A stretch of 41,570 nucleotides of DNA from positions 1-41,570 of the forward strand of contig CAYYNP010000050.1 in the NCBI GenBank assembly GCA_964472545.1. The letters are read 5' to 3'. How positions within the stretch are numbered: position 1 is the first letter of the stretch; each line of letters opens with the position of its first letter. Positions 7,291 to 17,042 of the stretch are shown piece after piece. The position numbers were made by a program, and so were the translations under genes. The notes under the pieces are model-generated. The model did no database searches. It saw nothing but the letters and a program-made list of their open reading frames with translations, and was not told the DNA's origin. The DNA comes from CAYYNP01 sp964472545 (GTDB lineage Bacteria; Planctomycetota; Planctomycetia; Pirellulales; Thermoguttaceae).

Positions 7291-9603
7291 ATGACGGTAA
7301 GACAGAACATCACCTCGGTTGGTATTGGCTTCATCACTTCGGTTGGCATTGGCGGTCTCGTCTTGGCGCTCGTGGAGTCGACCGGCGTTGCCGCGGAACC
7401 GGGGCAAACCATTCTGCTCGAAGCCGAAGGCTTCGACGACTACGGTGGGTGGGTGGACGACTCCCAGTTCATGGACCAGATGGGCTCGCCGTTTCTGTTG
7501 GCGCATGGACTGGGGCGACCGGTCGCGGATGCGACGACGGCGGTGGAGTTTCCAGCCGCGGGGGAGTATCGCGTTTGGGTCCGCACGCGGGATTGGGTGG
7601 CGCCGTGGAAGGCGCCGGGGACGCCGGGCAGGTTTCAACTGGTCGTCGACGGCAAGCCGCTGCCGGTCACCTTTGGCACGGAAGGGGCGCAGTGGCATTG
7701 GCACGACGGCGGGACGGTCGAGATCGCCCGTGGGCGAGCCAAAGTCGCCTTGCACGACCTGACCGGTTTCGAGGGCCGTTGCGACGCGATCGTCTTCTCC
7801 GCCGAAGAGGACTTCACGCCGCCGAACGAAGGGCCCGCGTTGGCCGCGTTCCGGCGGAAGTTGTTGGGGATTTCCGACGAGCCGGGAGAGGCCGGGCAGT
7901 TCGACCTGGTGGTGGTGGGCGGTGGGATCGCCGGTACGTGCGCGGCGTTGGCGGCGGCGCGGCTCGACTTGCAGGTGGCGTTGGTGCAGGATCGACCCGT
8001 GCTTGGCGGGAACAACAGCTCGGAAGTCCGCGTCTGGCTGCAAGGCAAGCGGAACGTGCCGCCGTATCCCCGCGTGGGCGACGTGGTCCGCGAACTCGAA
8101 CAACAGAAGGCGGCCCACTACGGCCCGACCAACACGGCCGATCTCTACGAAGACGACAAGAAGCTGGCCGTGGTGCGGGCGCAGCAGAACCTGCGGCTGT
8201 TTCTCTGCCATCGCGTCAACCAGGCGGAAACGGCCGACGGACGCATCCGTGCCGTGATCGCCCAACACACCAAGACCGCCCGCCGTGTGCGCTTCGCCGG
8301 CCGCTGGTTCGCCGATTGCACGGGCGACGGGGCCGTGGGCTTCCTGGCCGGGGCCGACCACGACATCACGCTTACCGGTCACATGGGCCGCTGCAACCTG
8401 TGGAACGTGATCGAGACGAATCAGTTGCAGCCGTTTCCGCGCTGCCCTTGGGCGCTCGATCTGGCCGACAAGCCGTTTCCCGGCCGCGGCGACGAGCGGC
8501 CGGGCATCCTCTCGCTGGGCGGGTGGTATTGGGAGAGCGGCTTCGACCACGACCCGATCGCCCACGGCGAGCTGATCCGCGATTGGAACTTCCGCGCGAT
8601 GTACGGGGCCTGGGACGCGCTGAAGAACGTCGATCGGGTCTATCCCAACCACAAGCTCAACTGGGCCGCCCATATCTCCGGCAAGCGGGAGTCGCGGCGG
8701 CTGCTGGGCGACGTGGTGCTCTCGAAAGAGGACCTGTTGGCCGGGCGGAAGTTCCCCGACGGCTGCGTGCCGACCGGCTGGAAGATCGATCTTCACCTGC
8801 CCGACGCACGCTATGAGGCCGGCTTCCAGGGCGACGCCTTCCTCGCCAAGGCCCATTTCACGGATTATCCGCGCCCCTTTTGGATTCCTTATCGATGTCT
8901 CTACTCGCGCAACATCGCCAATCTGTTTATGGCCGGCCGCGACGTGAGCGTGACGCACGAGGCCTTGGGCACCGCCCGGGTGATGCGGACCGGCGGCTGC
9001 ATGGGTGAGATCGTGGGCATGGCGGCGTCGTTGTGCAAGCGTTACGACGCCGATCCGCGGCACGTCTATCAGAATTACCTCGACGAACTCCAGGCGTTGA
9101 TGACCCGTGGCGTGGGCAAGCTGCCGCAGGTTGCCTCGCCACAGCCGCCGAAATGGCTTGAGGATGCCCGAGAGAATCTTGCTCGGACGGCGAAAGTAAT
9201 CGTTTCCAGCAGCCGCGACGCGAAGCAGTATCCCCCGGCAAACATCAACGACGGGCGGGTGGATTTCTCCGACAACAACGGCCGCTGGCTGAGCGGCGAC
9301 GAGCCGCCGCACACGGTCGAGTTCGTCTGGGCGAAACCGCAATCGATCGGTGCCGTGCGGGTGCTTTCCGGTTTCTGCGAGGGCAACGGGCAACTGGTCG
9401 GCGCCGTCGAAGGCTTCGAGTTACACGCCCGCGACGGCACCGAGTGGAAGCCAGTTCCGAGCGTCAAAGCGGCCGGCAACACGCGGGTCGACTGGCACGC
9501 CCGGTTCCCCGCCGTTACGACCGACGCCCTGCGGCTGACGATTACCGCGACGCCCGGCGGGATCGCCAGAGTGTGGGAGGTCGAGTTCTACGATCTGCCG
9601 TGA
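7291..9603 (+). CDS. Exported FAD-dependent oxidoreductase with accessory modules
   Basis: The 770-residue protein has a Sec-like signal peptide (to about AAEPG, residue 34-38). A beta-rich module resembling carbohydrate-binding domains follows (about 40-172). The FAD-binding core starts at VVVGGGIAG (207-215), with the family stretch GGNNSSEVRV after the first Rossmann unit and CTGDGAVGFLAGAD and HEALGTARVMRTGGCMGE near its end. A C-terminal discoidin (F5/8 type C)-like domain spans about 635-770. This resembles FAD_oxidored proteins that are abundant in planctomycetes, presumably acting on sugars or polyols outside the cytoplasm; the substrate is not known. The start ATG follows GGAAG by 5 bp. 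The signal peptide contains an in-frame duplication of eight residues (ITSVGIGF, ITSVGIGG) and lacks a twin-arginine motif. Confidence 0.88.
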   Translation: MTVRQNITSVGIGFITSVGIGGLVLALVESTGVAAEPGQTILLEAEGFDDYGGWVDDSQFMDQMGSPFLLAHGLGRPVADATTAVEFPAAGEYRVWVRTRDWVAPWKAPGTPGRFQLVVDGKPLPVTFGTEGAQWHWHDGGTVEIARGRAKVALHDLTGFEGRCDAIVFSAEEDFTPPNEGPALAAFRRKLLGISDEPGEAGQFDLVVVGGGIAGTCAALAAARLDLQVALVQDRPVLGGNNSSEVRVWLQGKRNVPPYPRVGDVVRELEQQKAAHYGPTNTADLYEDDKKLAVVRAQQNLRLFLCHRVNQAETADGRIRAVIAQHTKTARRVRFAGRWFADCTGDGAVGFLAGADHDITLTGHMGRCNLWNVIETNQLQPFPRCPWALDLADKPFPGRGDERPGILSLGGWYWESGFDHDPIAHGELIRDWNFRAMYGAWDALKNVDRVYPNHKLNWAAHISGKRESRRLLGDVVLSKEDLLAGRKFPDGCVPTGWKIDLHLPDARYEAGFQGDAFLAKAHFTDYPRPFWIPYRCLYSRNIANLFMAGRDVSVTHEALGTARVMRTGGCMGEIVGMAASLCKRYDADPRHVYQNYLDELQALMTRGVGKLPQVASPQPPKWLEDARENLARTAKVIVSSSRDAKQYPPANINDGRVDFSDNNGRWLSGDEPPHTVEFVWAKPQSIGAVRVLSGFCEGNGQLVGAVEGFELHARDGTEWKPVPSVKAAGNTRVDWHARFPAVTTDALRLTITATPGGIARVWEVEFYDLP
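7308..7355 (+). repeat. 24-bp in-frame direct repeat in signal peptide
   Basis: Two 24-bp units (7308-7331 and 7332-7355) differ at four positions and encode ITSVGIGF and ITSVGIGG. They lengthen the hydrophobic core of the signal peptide of the FAD oxidoreductase. Confidence 0.8.
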
Positions 9604-10120
9604 CGCTCGACCGGGACGGGAGTCCTTCGGCGTTGGCATCCCGGCCCGCGTTGCGTACTCGGTTGGCCAAGACTATCGCAGAATGTAAGCCCTCGATTGG
9701 GAGAAGGAGTCCCGTCCCGTTTGCCCGGCGGCCGACCGAAAGGGACGGGACTCTTCTTCCCAATCGAAGACCGGCCGGGCAGGGACTTCCAACGCCTCTC
9801 GAACGACCCGGCGGGGCGGTGGTGCCGGCTGAAGAAGACTCCCGTCCCCCGTTGCGCTGCACAATCGCCAGCCAAAGGGACGGGACTCTTCTTCCCAATC
9901 GAAGGCCGGGCGGACTGGAACTTCCAACGCCTCTCGAACGACCCGGCGGGGCGGTGGTGCCGGCTGAAGAAGACTCCCGTCCCCCGTTGCGCTGCACAAT
10001 CGCCAGCCAAAGGGACGGGACTCTTCTTCCCAATCGAAGGCCGGGCGGACTGGATCTTCCAACGCCTCTCGAACGACTCGGCGGGGCGGTGGTGCGGGCC
10101 GATGAAGACTCCCGGCCCTG
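9604..10120. repeat. 135-bp tandem repeat array in gene-free spacer
   Basis: Two full units, 9791-9925 and 9926-10060, differ at one base of 135. A third diverged partial unit (10061 to about 10115) reaches almost to the methyltransferase stop codon. A partial unit also precedes the array (about 9743-9790). Each unit holds an inverted repeat, GAAGAAGACTCCCGTCCC with GGGACGGGACTCTTCTTC, an 18-bp stem with one mismatch. Because 135 is divisible by three, several frames stay open through the array on both strands; I regard these as artefacts. The spacer lies between convergent genes. Confidence 0.9.
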
Positions 10121-10996
10121 TCATGCGTTGCGCTTTGCGATGACCGTCATCTCGCCGATCGGAACCGGCAGCGTCATCTGACGGACTCGCCGCGGCAGGA
10201 TCTTACCCAGGCCGCCGAGGATTGCTGCAATCGTGGGGTTGTGGTCGGCCAGTTGAATCAGCGAGTAGTCGAACGTGAGCGGCTTGCAGACCGGGCGGCA
10301 GCGAAGCACCTCGAAGCCGCTGTGAGTCAGCAACCGTCGGATCGTAGACGGGCTGAAGTAGTGGAGGTGTTCCTCGGCGTTGTAGAAATACCAGCGGTGG
10401 CGCATCAGCATGCGGCTGAAACTGCGGACGTTCGGCAGGCTTAGCGCCAGTGTGCCGCCGGGAACCAACAGGCGGCCGGCGGCGGCGAGAAACGACGGCG
10501 GGTCGACCACGTGCTCCAGCACATCGAACCCGGTCAGCGTATCGAAGCGGTGTGTGGGGCGATAGTCTTCGATCGTACAACACGACACCGGCAGTCCGTT
10601 TTGCCGGGCGAGCCGGACGGCAACCTGCGAGAAGTCGATGCCCTCGGCCTCGGCGCCGTGCTCGGCGGCCACTTCGACGAAGATCCCGTTGGAGCAACCC
10701 ACGTCGAGCCAGCGTCCGCCGCGGCAGTAGGGGAGGATGCGCTTCAAGCGGCGGCGGGCGGTCAGCCGCTTCATTTCGCCGGCAGCGGCGAACTCCTTGT
10801 ACGCCGCCCGGTCGTACGAGCGGTCGTAATACGCCCGCTGCGACGCTTCGGCCGGCAACGGCTCGATCCGCTCGAGCGCGCAATCGCGGCAGCGGACGAA
10901 GTCGTGACCCTGCTTGACGAACAGCTTGCGAAAGCGGCGTCCGCCACAGACCGGACAGCACGCAGGCTCGCTAGGTGGCGTGGTGGGTGCGTCCAT
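10121..10996 (-). CDS. Zinc-ribbon SAM-dependent methyltransferase
   Basis: A class I methyltransferase of the Methyltransf_23 type, 291 residues. An N-terminal zinc ribbon (C14-x2-C17 and C36-x2-C39) precedes the SAM-binding motif LDVGCSNG (97-104) and the post-motif FDVLEHVVDP. Such ribbon-bearing enzymes are common in sugar and glycan biosynthesis loci; the acceptor is unknown. The ATG at 10996 is chosen because the Cys pair follows it closely; the open frame upstream overlaps the preceding gene. It starts 5 bp after the cupin gene's stop, so the two are probably co-transcribed. The stop codon abuts the 135-bp repeat array. Confidence 0.9.
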   Translation of the reverse strand: MDAPTTPPSEPACCPVCGGRRFRKLFVKQGHDFVRCRDCALERIEPLPAEASQRAYYDRSYDRAAYKEFAAAGEMKRLTARRRLKRILPYCRGGRWLDVGCSNGIFVEVAAEHGAEAEGIDFSQVAVRLARQNGLPVSCCTIEDYRPTHRFDTLTGFDVLEHVVDPPSFLAAAGRLLVPGGTLALSLPNVRSFSRMLMRHRWYFYNAEEHLHYFSPSTIRRLLTHSGFEVLRCRPVCKPLTFDYSLIQLADHNPTIAAILGGLGKILPRRVRQMTLPVPIGEMTVIAKRNA

Positions 10997-11001
10997 ACAT
11001 C

Positions 11002-11385
11002 TCAGCCGTCCACCCGGACCAGCGGCCGTTGACATTCGTCCCAACGTTTCGTCAACAGGGCCACCATGCGGACGTCGGTGATGGCGTGGAAGGTATGGGC
11101 CATGGTGCGGGGGAAGTAGACGCACTCGCCGGCCGCCATTTTGAGCGAGTACTCTTGGCCGTCGTCGGCCCGCTCGACGTAGACGCCGTGGCCCTCGGTC
11201 AAGAGTACGTATTCGTCGAACTCTTCGTGGTAGTGGAAGCCGCGGGATTTGCCGGCGGCGGTGAAGATCAGGCTGAACTCGGCGATCGGCAGATCGAGAG
11301 GCAGAAACGTGAAGATGCCGCCCCGCTGGTCGGTGACCGTAGAGAGGTCGCAGTGGGGCGTGATCTTCTTCATCCGCATCGACAT
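11002..11385 (-). CDS. Small cupin-domain protein
   Basis: A single-domain cupin of 127 residues. The metal-binding motif reads GFHYHEEFDEY, giving H51, H53 and E58, with H97 (FPRTMAHTFH) as the second-motif ligand. Single cupins of this size include sugar epimerase/isomerase-like enzymes and binding proteins; no specific reaction can be assigned. Several in-frame ATGs occur at the start (11385, 11379, 11373); 11385 is the first, with AAGGA about 9 bp before it. It is followed 5 bp later by the methyltransferase and preceded, 34 bp upstream, by the TPR gene on the same strand, so the three may form one unit. Confidence 0.85.
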   Translation of the reverse strand: MSMRMKKITPHCDLSTVTDQRGGIFTFLPLDLPIAEFSLIFTAAGKSRGFHYHEEFDEYVLLTEGHGVYVERADDGQEYSLKMAAGECVYFPRTMAHTFHAITDVRMVALLTKRWDECQRPLVRVDG

Positions 11386-11419
11386 TGGGGAGGATCCTTC
11401 CGGCGCATGGTGCTGGGCC

Positions 11420-14400
11420 CTAAAGCAGCTTGGCCCGCAAAGTCTTGTAGATGTTCTGCTCGAGTGGATGCAGCGATTCGAATTGGAAGCCGGATTCGTG
11501 CTTCTCCGCGCCGCGCAGGGAATTGGCGGCTTCGCTAGTTCTCCCGGCCAGGTCATAGGCTTGGGCCTGGTGAAACAAGCGGACGGCGGTTGGGTTGTCG
11601 CGGATCGCCAACTCCAGATCGGCCAAGGCCAGATCGACCCGGCCTCTCGCCATGTAGACGCTCGCCCGGGAATCCAACAACGAGCCGATCGGCCCGGCGA
11701 TGTCGATCGCGCCGTTGATCAGGGTCAGCGACTCGTCGAGATTGGTCCCTCGCAGGGCCTGCAACACGGCGAGGTTGTTCATCGCGATCCAGTATCTGGG
11801 ATTTCGCTCGAGGCACTCGCGATAGAAGGCCTCGGCCTCGTCGTACTTCCCTTGCCGGTCGCGGGCTTCGGCCATCACGACCAGCAGTTGCAACGCGCGG
11901 TCGAATTCCTTCAGGCAGTCCTGCATGATGCGCTCACCCCGTTGGACTTCGTTCGGCGTGGCGGCGGGGCTCTTCAGCAGGATGGCCATGGTCTTGGCGG
12001 TGGCCGCCGGATGGTTCTCGGCCCACACCCTTTCGACCAGCACGAGCGCCTCGTCGATCCGGTCTTGCCGGCCCAGGTACGACGCCAACAGAAGCGTCTG
12101 GCTGGGGTGGGCGTTAACGTACTGCTCGTACATGAAGCCGGCTTCCACGGCGAACGATTTGGCTTCCGCCACGTTGCCTTGCGATTTGAGCTTGCCGGCG
12201 TATTGCTCGAACAGCGCCGCGGCGCGTCGCTGCCGCTCCGGCGTGTTGCGGGGCTCGGCCTCGCGGTTCTCGACGTAGCGGGTCAGCACGTTGCGGGTTG
12301 CCTGGTAGTTCTCCTCGGCAAAGGCAACCTCGGCCTTGCGGGCGGCGGTAAGGTACCAGTTGGGGGCCAGTTCTTCGAGCCGGTTCACGCGCAGCCGCGC
12401 CTCGGTGACCGTGTCCGGCAAGAGGGCCGTGATCGACGCGGCGATATACTCCGGCTTGTTCCCGCCCTCGGAGGAAAGCAACGTGGAGAACTCCCGCTTG
12501 GCCATGAACGTCTCTCGCTCGGCCAGGTGGAGTTGTGCCTTGATGAAGCGGTCTTGCGGGTCGGCGTTGGGGCGCTGGACGAGCTTCTCGAACATCTGGA
12601 TCGCCTGCCGCCGCTTGGTGCGGTTGGGGTGGTTGGCCAGCATCTGCCCCATCAATCGCAGGTCGGAGATCGACACGTTCTTCTCGGCAACGTTCTGCTC
12701 GATGAGTTGGATGGCCTCTTCGAGATTCGAGTAGCCGCCGCGATTATGCAACACGGCGGCCAGCCTTCGCCGGGCCCAGGTGGCGTCTGTCGCGGTGCCG
12801 ACGCTGCCGTCGATGAGCTTCCGCAGCAGCGTCTCGGACTCCTTCATCTTGTTGGTGCGGACGTAGAAGTCGGCCACGGTTCGCACCACGCCCGGGTCGT
12901 CGCCGGCGGCCGAGAGGGCCGCCTCGTACTGCTTCTGGGCCTGCTCGAGCTGTCCCATCGGCTCGAGGCAGCGGGCCAGGGCCAAAGCCGCGGCGACCGG
13001 CTGCATCTCGCTCATGATCGCTTGGGCCTGTTGATAGGCGGCCAGCGCCTTGTCGCGCTGGCCCGTCTGCGCGAGAAAGCGGATCAACTCGACCCAGGCC
13101 ATGGGCGAACCGTCGGACAACTCCAGGGCCCGTCGCAGCGCTTGCTCGCCCTTGGTGAACATCTGCTGAGCCTTGGCGACCTCGCCTCTGGCCGCCGCCT
13201 TCTGTCCCAAGACCAGGAGCATCTTGCCCAAGGTGAGTTGGTCCTGGAAGTTGTCGCCCGCGATCTTCAGGAATGCTTCGTATGCCGCTTGGTGGTCTCG
13301 TTCCTCCCAGCCGATGGCACTTCTCATGCGCTGAAGTTCGACCGTCTGGCCGACGCCGCGGCTGGCCGCGGCCTCGAGCACTTGTTTGGCCTCTGCCTCG
13401 CGGTTGTTCGCGTACAACAGCTTCACGGCGCGGAGCACGGGCAGAGGTCTTCTCTCACCCAACTCAAACGCCTCGAGGTAGGCGGCGATCGCGCTGTTCG
13501 CGTCGCCCTGCTGTTCGTAGATCGCCGCCATCAACACCGGCACTCGCGGCCAGGAGGCGTTGAATCCACGGGCCTGGCGGAGGTGCTGCTCTGCTTGGGT
13601 GAGGTACTCGGCGGCTTGGGCCTGCTTCTGCGAGTCGGATTCCTGGCGAGCTTCCTGCTGCAGCGCAGCGGCCCTCAGGCTCAATCGATGCGCCTTGCAG
13701 AACAGCCATTTCGCCCGCGGGCCTTCGATCCTGTGTATTTCGTCGAGCAGCTTGTCCATCGCGGCACCGTTGTCGTCCCGCGCGGCCGTCTCGAACAGCG
13801 CCAGCCGCACGTCGGCGTTGTCCGGCTGGATTTTCCGCAGGATTTGGCAGAGTTCGGCACATCGTTGCTCGTCGCCCGTCTGCAGGGCCACGTTGATCAA
13901 TCCCGCCAACAGCCGCACTTGTTCGTGAGCGGGGAACTGCTCGATGCCCTCGGCCAGCTTGACCAGTTGTGGCCGGACTTCGTCGATCGGCTGCCGTGCC
14001 AAGAGGCTGGCCTCGGACAGGCGCAGGCTGACTCGATCGCGCAGCATGCGTTTGGCTTCGTCCAGGATCTGCCGGGCCTCGACCGTTCGGTCGCGGCGGA
14101 GCGCCAGGAGCATCAGGGCACTCCAGTACTCCTCGCGTTGCGGCGTCTTGTCTCGGGCCTGGCGGAGGATCTGCTCCGCGCTGGCGTACAGTGTGTCGAC
14201 CTGCTGAAGGCACTGCTGCTGAACCCGCTCGAGGCTGCGTTTCCTGGTAGCGTCTTCTTCCTTGGCGGCCTGTTGTTGATACTGGTGCGCGAGGTTCATT
14301 CGCTCGAGCGCCTGGGCAACGGCAACTTCCGAGCGGAGGAGTACCGCCTGGTGCGAATCGGGCGCCGCTTCGGTCAACTCGTTAAGGACTTTGAGCACGC

Positions 14401-16630
14401 CGGCCCAATCGGCTTCCGCCGGCCCTTTATTCAGGCAAGACTGGAATCTCGCGCGAGCCAAGTGAATCAGCCCCGCCGTCGGCATCCGGCCCTCTCGATA
14501 GATTTCTTCCCAAAGCTGGCGGGCCTTTTCCGGATCCTTCCACTTCAGCAACTCGGCCAGTTGGGTACGCGCCTGGAAGTCGAACCGGTCGATCTTGAGG
14601 ACCTGCTCCAGGGCCTTCTGCTCCTCGTCGCGGATGCCCAGATGTCCGTAGCATCGGGCAAGCTGGAGCAGGCACTCTTTCAGAAGTCGCTGTCGGGTGG
14701 TCAGCGACGCGCGGGCAGCGGCAAAGCCGCGCAGCGCGGCGTTCCAATTGCCTTGCTCGTATTCGATCCGCGCAACGAGGTATTCCACCCAGCCTTCCGG
14801 ACAGCGGACCGGATGCTTGGCTTCGCGCAGACGGGCGACGGCCTCTCGGCACTTGGCCACGCGATCCGGGTCGACCGTCGCCACGATGCGGCGCGTCGTT
14901 CCCTGCCCCTCGATCTTCCTCACTTTGCAGGCATCGATCATGACGTCGGCCAGCAGCCAGAGCAGATCGACGTGCCCGCCGGTCGCCTCAATTCCCTCCT
15001 CGAGCACGGCCACCGTGCGATCGCGATACAACACGGCGCGGTCTCGGTGTGCTTCGACGTCGTCCCACCGACCCGCGGCGGCCGCGTCGAGTTCCGCCCT
15101 TTGCTCCGCACGCCAACTCGCGGCTTCCGTGTCGGCCAGAGCCTTGCGCATCTGGAAGCTCTCCGGATGCTGCTCGATCCCGTGCTGCGCATGGGTGCGT
15201 GCTGCGGTGAACTGTTTGCGGATCAAGGCACATCGAGACGCCAGGCTCAGAGAGTCGTGATCGTCGGGATCCAGCCGCAGGGCCTCGGCCGCCTCTTCGG
15301 CGGCGTCGCGCGTGGCAGCCAGCCGTTCGACCACGGCCAGAAACGCGTCGGGCGAACCGGTCAAGGTCTCGTGGGCCTGCTGGGAGACACTCACCTCGGG
15401 GCTCAACTCCGCGAGGCACTTTCCGATCGCGTCGGCGTCGCCCGGTTTGGCTTGCAGGGCGTCCATGGCAGGCTCGAGCGTCTCGCCCGTCGGGAGCGTG
15501 ACCTGCAGGGCTGCCACCAATTCCGTCAACGCATCGCGGCGCGCGTCCGCGAGCTTCAGCGGCTCGATTGCCGCCAGCAAGGCGGTCTGCGCTTCGGCCA
15601 GCGATTTCGCCGCGGTGCCCATCGCCTGGCGGCCGGCCGTAGCCACGCGGCGCAATTCGGCCAACGCTTCCGGGCTGCCGTTGGCAGTGCGGAAGACCTC
15701 GGCCGCCGCGGCCAGCGGGTCGCCGCCGTCGGCCGACGGCAGTGGGGCCACAGCCGCGGCCAGATCGGCGTGGCGCTGCTTGAGTTCCTCGATCGCTTGC
15801 CGCAGTGCGTCGCGGTCGGCGTCGGTGCGATCGAGCGCCTGATCTGCCGGGTCGAGACCTCCTCGCTCCCCCAGATACAGGCCGCGCAGGTAGTGGGCCC
15901 GGGTGGATTCCAAGTTGGAAAGGACCAAGTCGACCACGACCTGCCTGGCCTCGTCGTCGCGATCGAGGTTGCTGCCCCTGAGCATCGCTGCCAAGCCGCG
16001 GTCGAGGCTGCCGCCCCCCAGCAGCGTCGCCAGGCCGGCATAGGCCTCGATCCGGTCGGGCGTGGCGGCGATCGCGCGGCGAAAAGTACCGGTCGCCTTC
16101 TCATAGTCGCCGTTGGCAACCTGACACCGGGCCCGCAAATCCAGGAGTTTCCCGTCCTCCGGAGTGCTCTCCAGCAGAATCCCCATGTGCCTCTCGGCTT
16201 GGTTGTACATCCCCACGATGAGGTAGATATCGACGAGTTCTCGCCGCGCTTCCTCTCGAGTCCCGTCCTTCAGCAGGAGGTCGTCGAGCGCCTTGATAGC
16301 GTCGCCGAACGCCCGGTTGGTCCGCAGGTCCCGAGCTCTCTTGGCGCAGAGCAACCCGTACTTCTCCATGGCGTCCAAGTCCAAGTTGTCGCCCCGCAGA
16401 TTGAGATACCACTTGAAATTCGAGTAGGCCTCTTGTCTCAACTGGCTCGCCAAAGCGGTATTGCCGTCTTCTTCGGCCTCGATGGCCCGTTCGTATGCCT
16501 CGGTGGCCAGGTCCAAGAACACGTAGGCGTTGCGATGCACCTGGAAACTGTGCAGACCCCAAACCCCGGCGCCCATCACGACGACACAACCAAACAAGAT
16601 CAGCACTAATCGAACGTTTAACGTCTTCAT
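11420..16630 (-). CDS. Giant membrane-anchored tetratricopeptide-repeat protein
   Basis: The 1736-residue protein has a single N-terminal hydrophobic segment (LVLILFGCVVVMGAGVWGL, about 8-26) that would anchor it in the membrane. The rest is almost entirely helical TPR-type repeats, with recurring pattern residues such as the A-x3-Y-x2-A and P-E type turns (for example WYLTAARKAEVAFAEENYQA and GKYDEAEAFYRECLERNPRY). No catalytic domain is visible. Large TPR proteins accompany PEP-CTERM/EPS systems (PrsT-like), where they are thought to be scaffolds. ATG at 16630 is preferred over the TTG one codon earlier because GAGG lies 7 bp before it. The PEP-CTERM gene lies upstream on the same strand. 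An open frame of similar length on the opposite strand (11249-16609) is a shadow. Confidence 0.9.
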   Translation of the reverse strand: MKTLNVRLVLILFGCVVVMGAGVWGLHSFQVHRNAYVFLDLATEAYERAIEAEEDGNTALASQLRQEAYSNFKWYLNLRGDNLDLDAMEKYGLLCAKRARDLRTNRAFGDAIKALDDLLLKDGTREEARRELVDIYLIVGMYNQAERHMGILLESTPEDGKLLDLRARCQVANGDYEKATGTFRRAIAATPDRIEAYAGLATLLGGGSLDRGLAAMLRGSNLDRDDEARQVVVDLVLSNLESTRAHYLRGLYLGERGGLDPADQALDRTDADRDALRQAIEELKQRHADLAAAVAPLPSADGGDPLAAAAEVFRTANGSPEALAELRRVATAGRQAMGTAAKSLAEAQTALLAAIEPLKLADARRDALTELVAALQVTLPTGETLEPAMDALQAKPGDADAIGKCLAELSPEVSVSQQAHETLTGSPDAFLAVVERLAATRDAAEEAAEALRLDPDDHDSLSLASRCALIRKQFTAARTHAQHGIEQHPESFQMRKALADTEAASWRAEQRAELDAAAAGRWDDVEAHRDRAVLYRDRTVAVLEEGIEATGGHVDLLWLLADVMIDACKVRKIEGQGTTRRIVATVDPDRVAKCREAVARLREAKHPVRCPEGWVEYLVARIEYEQGNWNAALRGFAAARASLTTRQRLLKECLLQLARCYGHLGIRDEEQKALEQVLKIDRFDFQARTQLAELLKWKDPEKARQLWEEIYREGRMPTAGLIHLARARFQSCLNKGPAEADWAGVLKVLNELTEAAPDSHQAVLLRSEVAVAQALERMNLAHQYQQQAAKEEDATRKRSLERVQQQCLQQVDTLYASAEQILRQARDKTPQREEYWSALMLLALRRDRTVEARQILDEAKRMLRDRVSLRLSEASLLARQPIDEVRPQLVKLAEGIEQFPAHEQVRLLAGLINVALQTGDEQRCAELCQILRKIQPDNADVRLALFETAARDDNGAAMDKLLDEIHRIEGPRAKWLFCKAHRLSLRAAALQQEARQESDSQKQAQAAEYLTQAEQHLRQARGFNASWPRVPVLMAAIYEQQGDANSAIAAYLEAFELGERRPLPVLRAVKLLYANNREAEAKQVLEAAASRGVGQTVELQRMRSAIGWEERDHQAAYEAFLKIAGDNFQDQLTLGKMLLVLGQKAAARGEVAKAQQMFTKGEQALRRALELSDGSPMAWVELIRFLAQTGQRDKALAAYQQAQAIMSEMQPVAAALALARCLEPMGQLEQAQKQYEAALSAAGDDPGVVRTVADFYVRTNKMKESETLLRKLIDGSVGTATDATWARRRLAAVLHNRGGYSNLEEAIQLIEQNVAEKNVSISDLRLMGQMLANHPNRTKRRQAIQMFEKLVQRPNADPQDRFIKAQLHLAERETFMAKREFSTLLSSEGGNKPEYIAASITALLPDTVTEARLRVNRLEELAPNWYLTAARKAEVAFAEENYQATRNVLTRYVENREAEPRNTPERQRRAAALFEQYAGKLKSQGNVAEAKSFAVEAGFMYEQYVNAHPSQTLLLASYLGRQDRIDEALVLVERVWAENHPAATAKTMAILLKSPAATPNEVQRGERIMQDCLKEFDRALQLLVVMAEARDRQGKYDEAEAFYRECLERNPRYWIAMNNLAVLQALRGTNLDESLTLINGAIDIAGPIGSLLDSRASVYMARGRVDLALADLELAIRDNPTAVRLFHQAQAYDLAGRTSEAANSLRGAEKHESGFQFESLHPLEQNIYKTLRAKLL

Positions 16631-17042
16631 CAAGCCACCTCGCTATGCGGAGGATCAATCTGCCAATCGAGCGAACCCACCGATTGCAAGAGCCTCACAG
16701 GTGCCTCGAACCAGGGGCCTCGAACCAGGGGGCGCGGTTTTCGCAACGGGAAATGATTGTCGGTACGGACGGTTGCTTCGATGCACGAGCGGGCAGATCG
16801 GCCCCCGGCCGCCGAAAAGAGGAGTGTTTCGCGACGCCAAGCGCTTGCGCCGCGGAACCTCTATTATAACATCGATTCCGTGCTCGGCTACCATTATCAC
16901 CCACCGCGATCCGGTTAACCTCGCGCGGGAGAACTCCCAAAGCAGGGAGAGCCCCCACTCGATATATTCTACCCCACCGGGCGCGAGTGTATATGGCCGG
17001 CACGCCCCGCAATCGCAGAACCCCCTCGTAGAGTGGGTCTCC
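16631..17042. other. Spacer upstream of the TPR gene
   Basis: No gene seen. It holds two direct 15-bp copies beginning CCTCGAACCAGGGG (16703-16732), a candidate -10 for the TPR gene and a small stem-loop CTCCC/GGGAG (16934-16949) that may mark the end of the PEP-CTERM transcript. Confidence 0.5.
16863..16868 (-). promoter_or_regulatory. Candidate -10 box for TPR gene
   Basis: On the minus strand this is a perfect TATAAT, about 230 bp before the TPR start. The hexamer 17 bp further upstream is a poor -35, so the call is tentative. Confidence 0.3.

Noticed and set aside
7119..8816. 565-codon plus-strand frame
   Set aside because: It overlaps the FAD oxidoreductase in another frame and is Arg/Gly-rich without domains.
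9542..10181. Open frames on both strands through the 135-bp repeats
   Set aside because: The unit length is a multiple of three, so frames without stops repeat themselves. Products are Pro/Arg-rich repeats in several frames with no start signals.
11249..16609. 1786-codon open frame on the plus strand
   Set aside because: It is exactly antisense to the TPR gene. The minus product has a clear membrane anchor and TPR repeats, while the plus product has no recognisable domain. High G+C and TPR codon use explain the long antisense frame.
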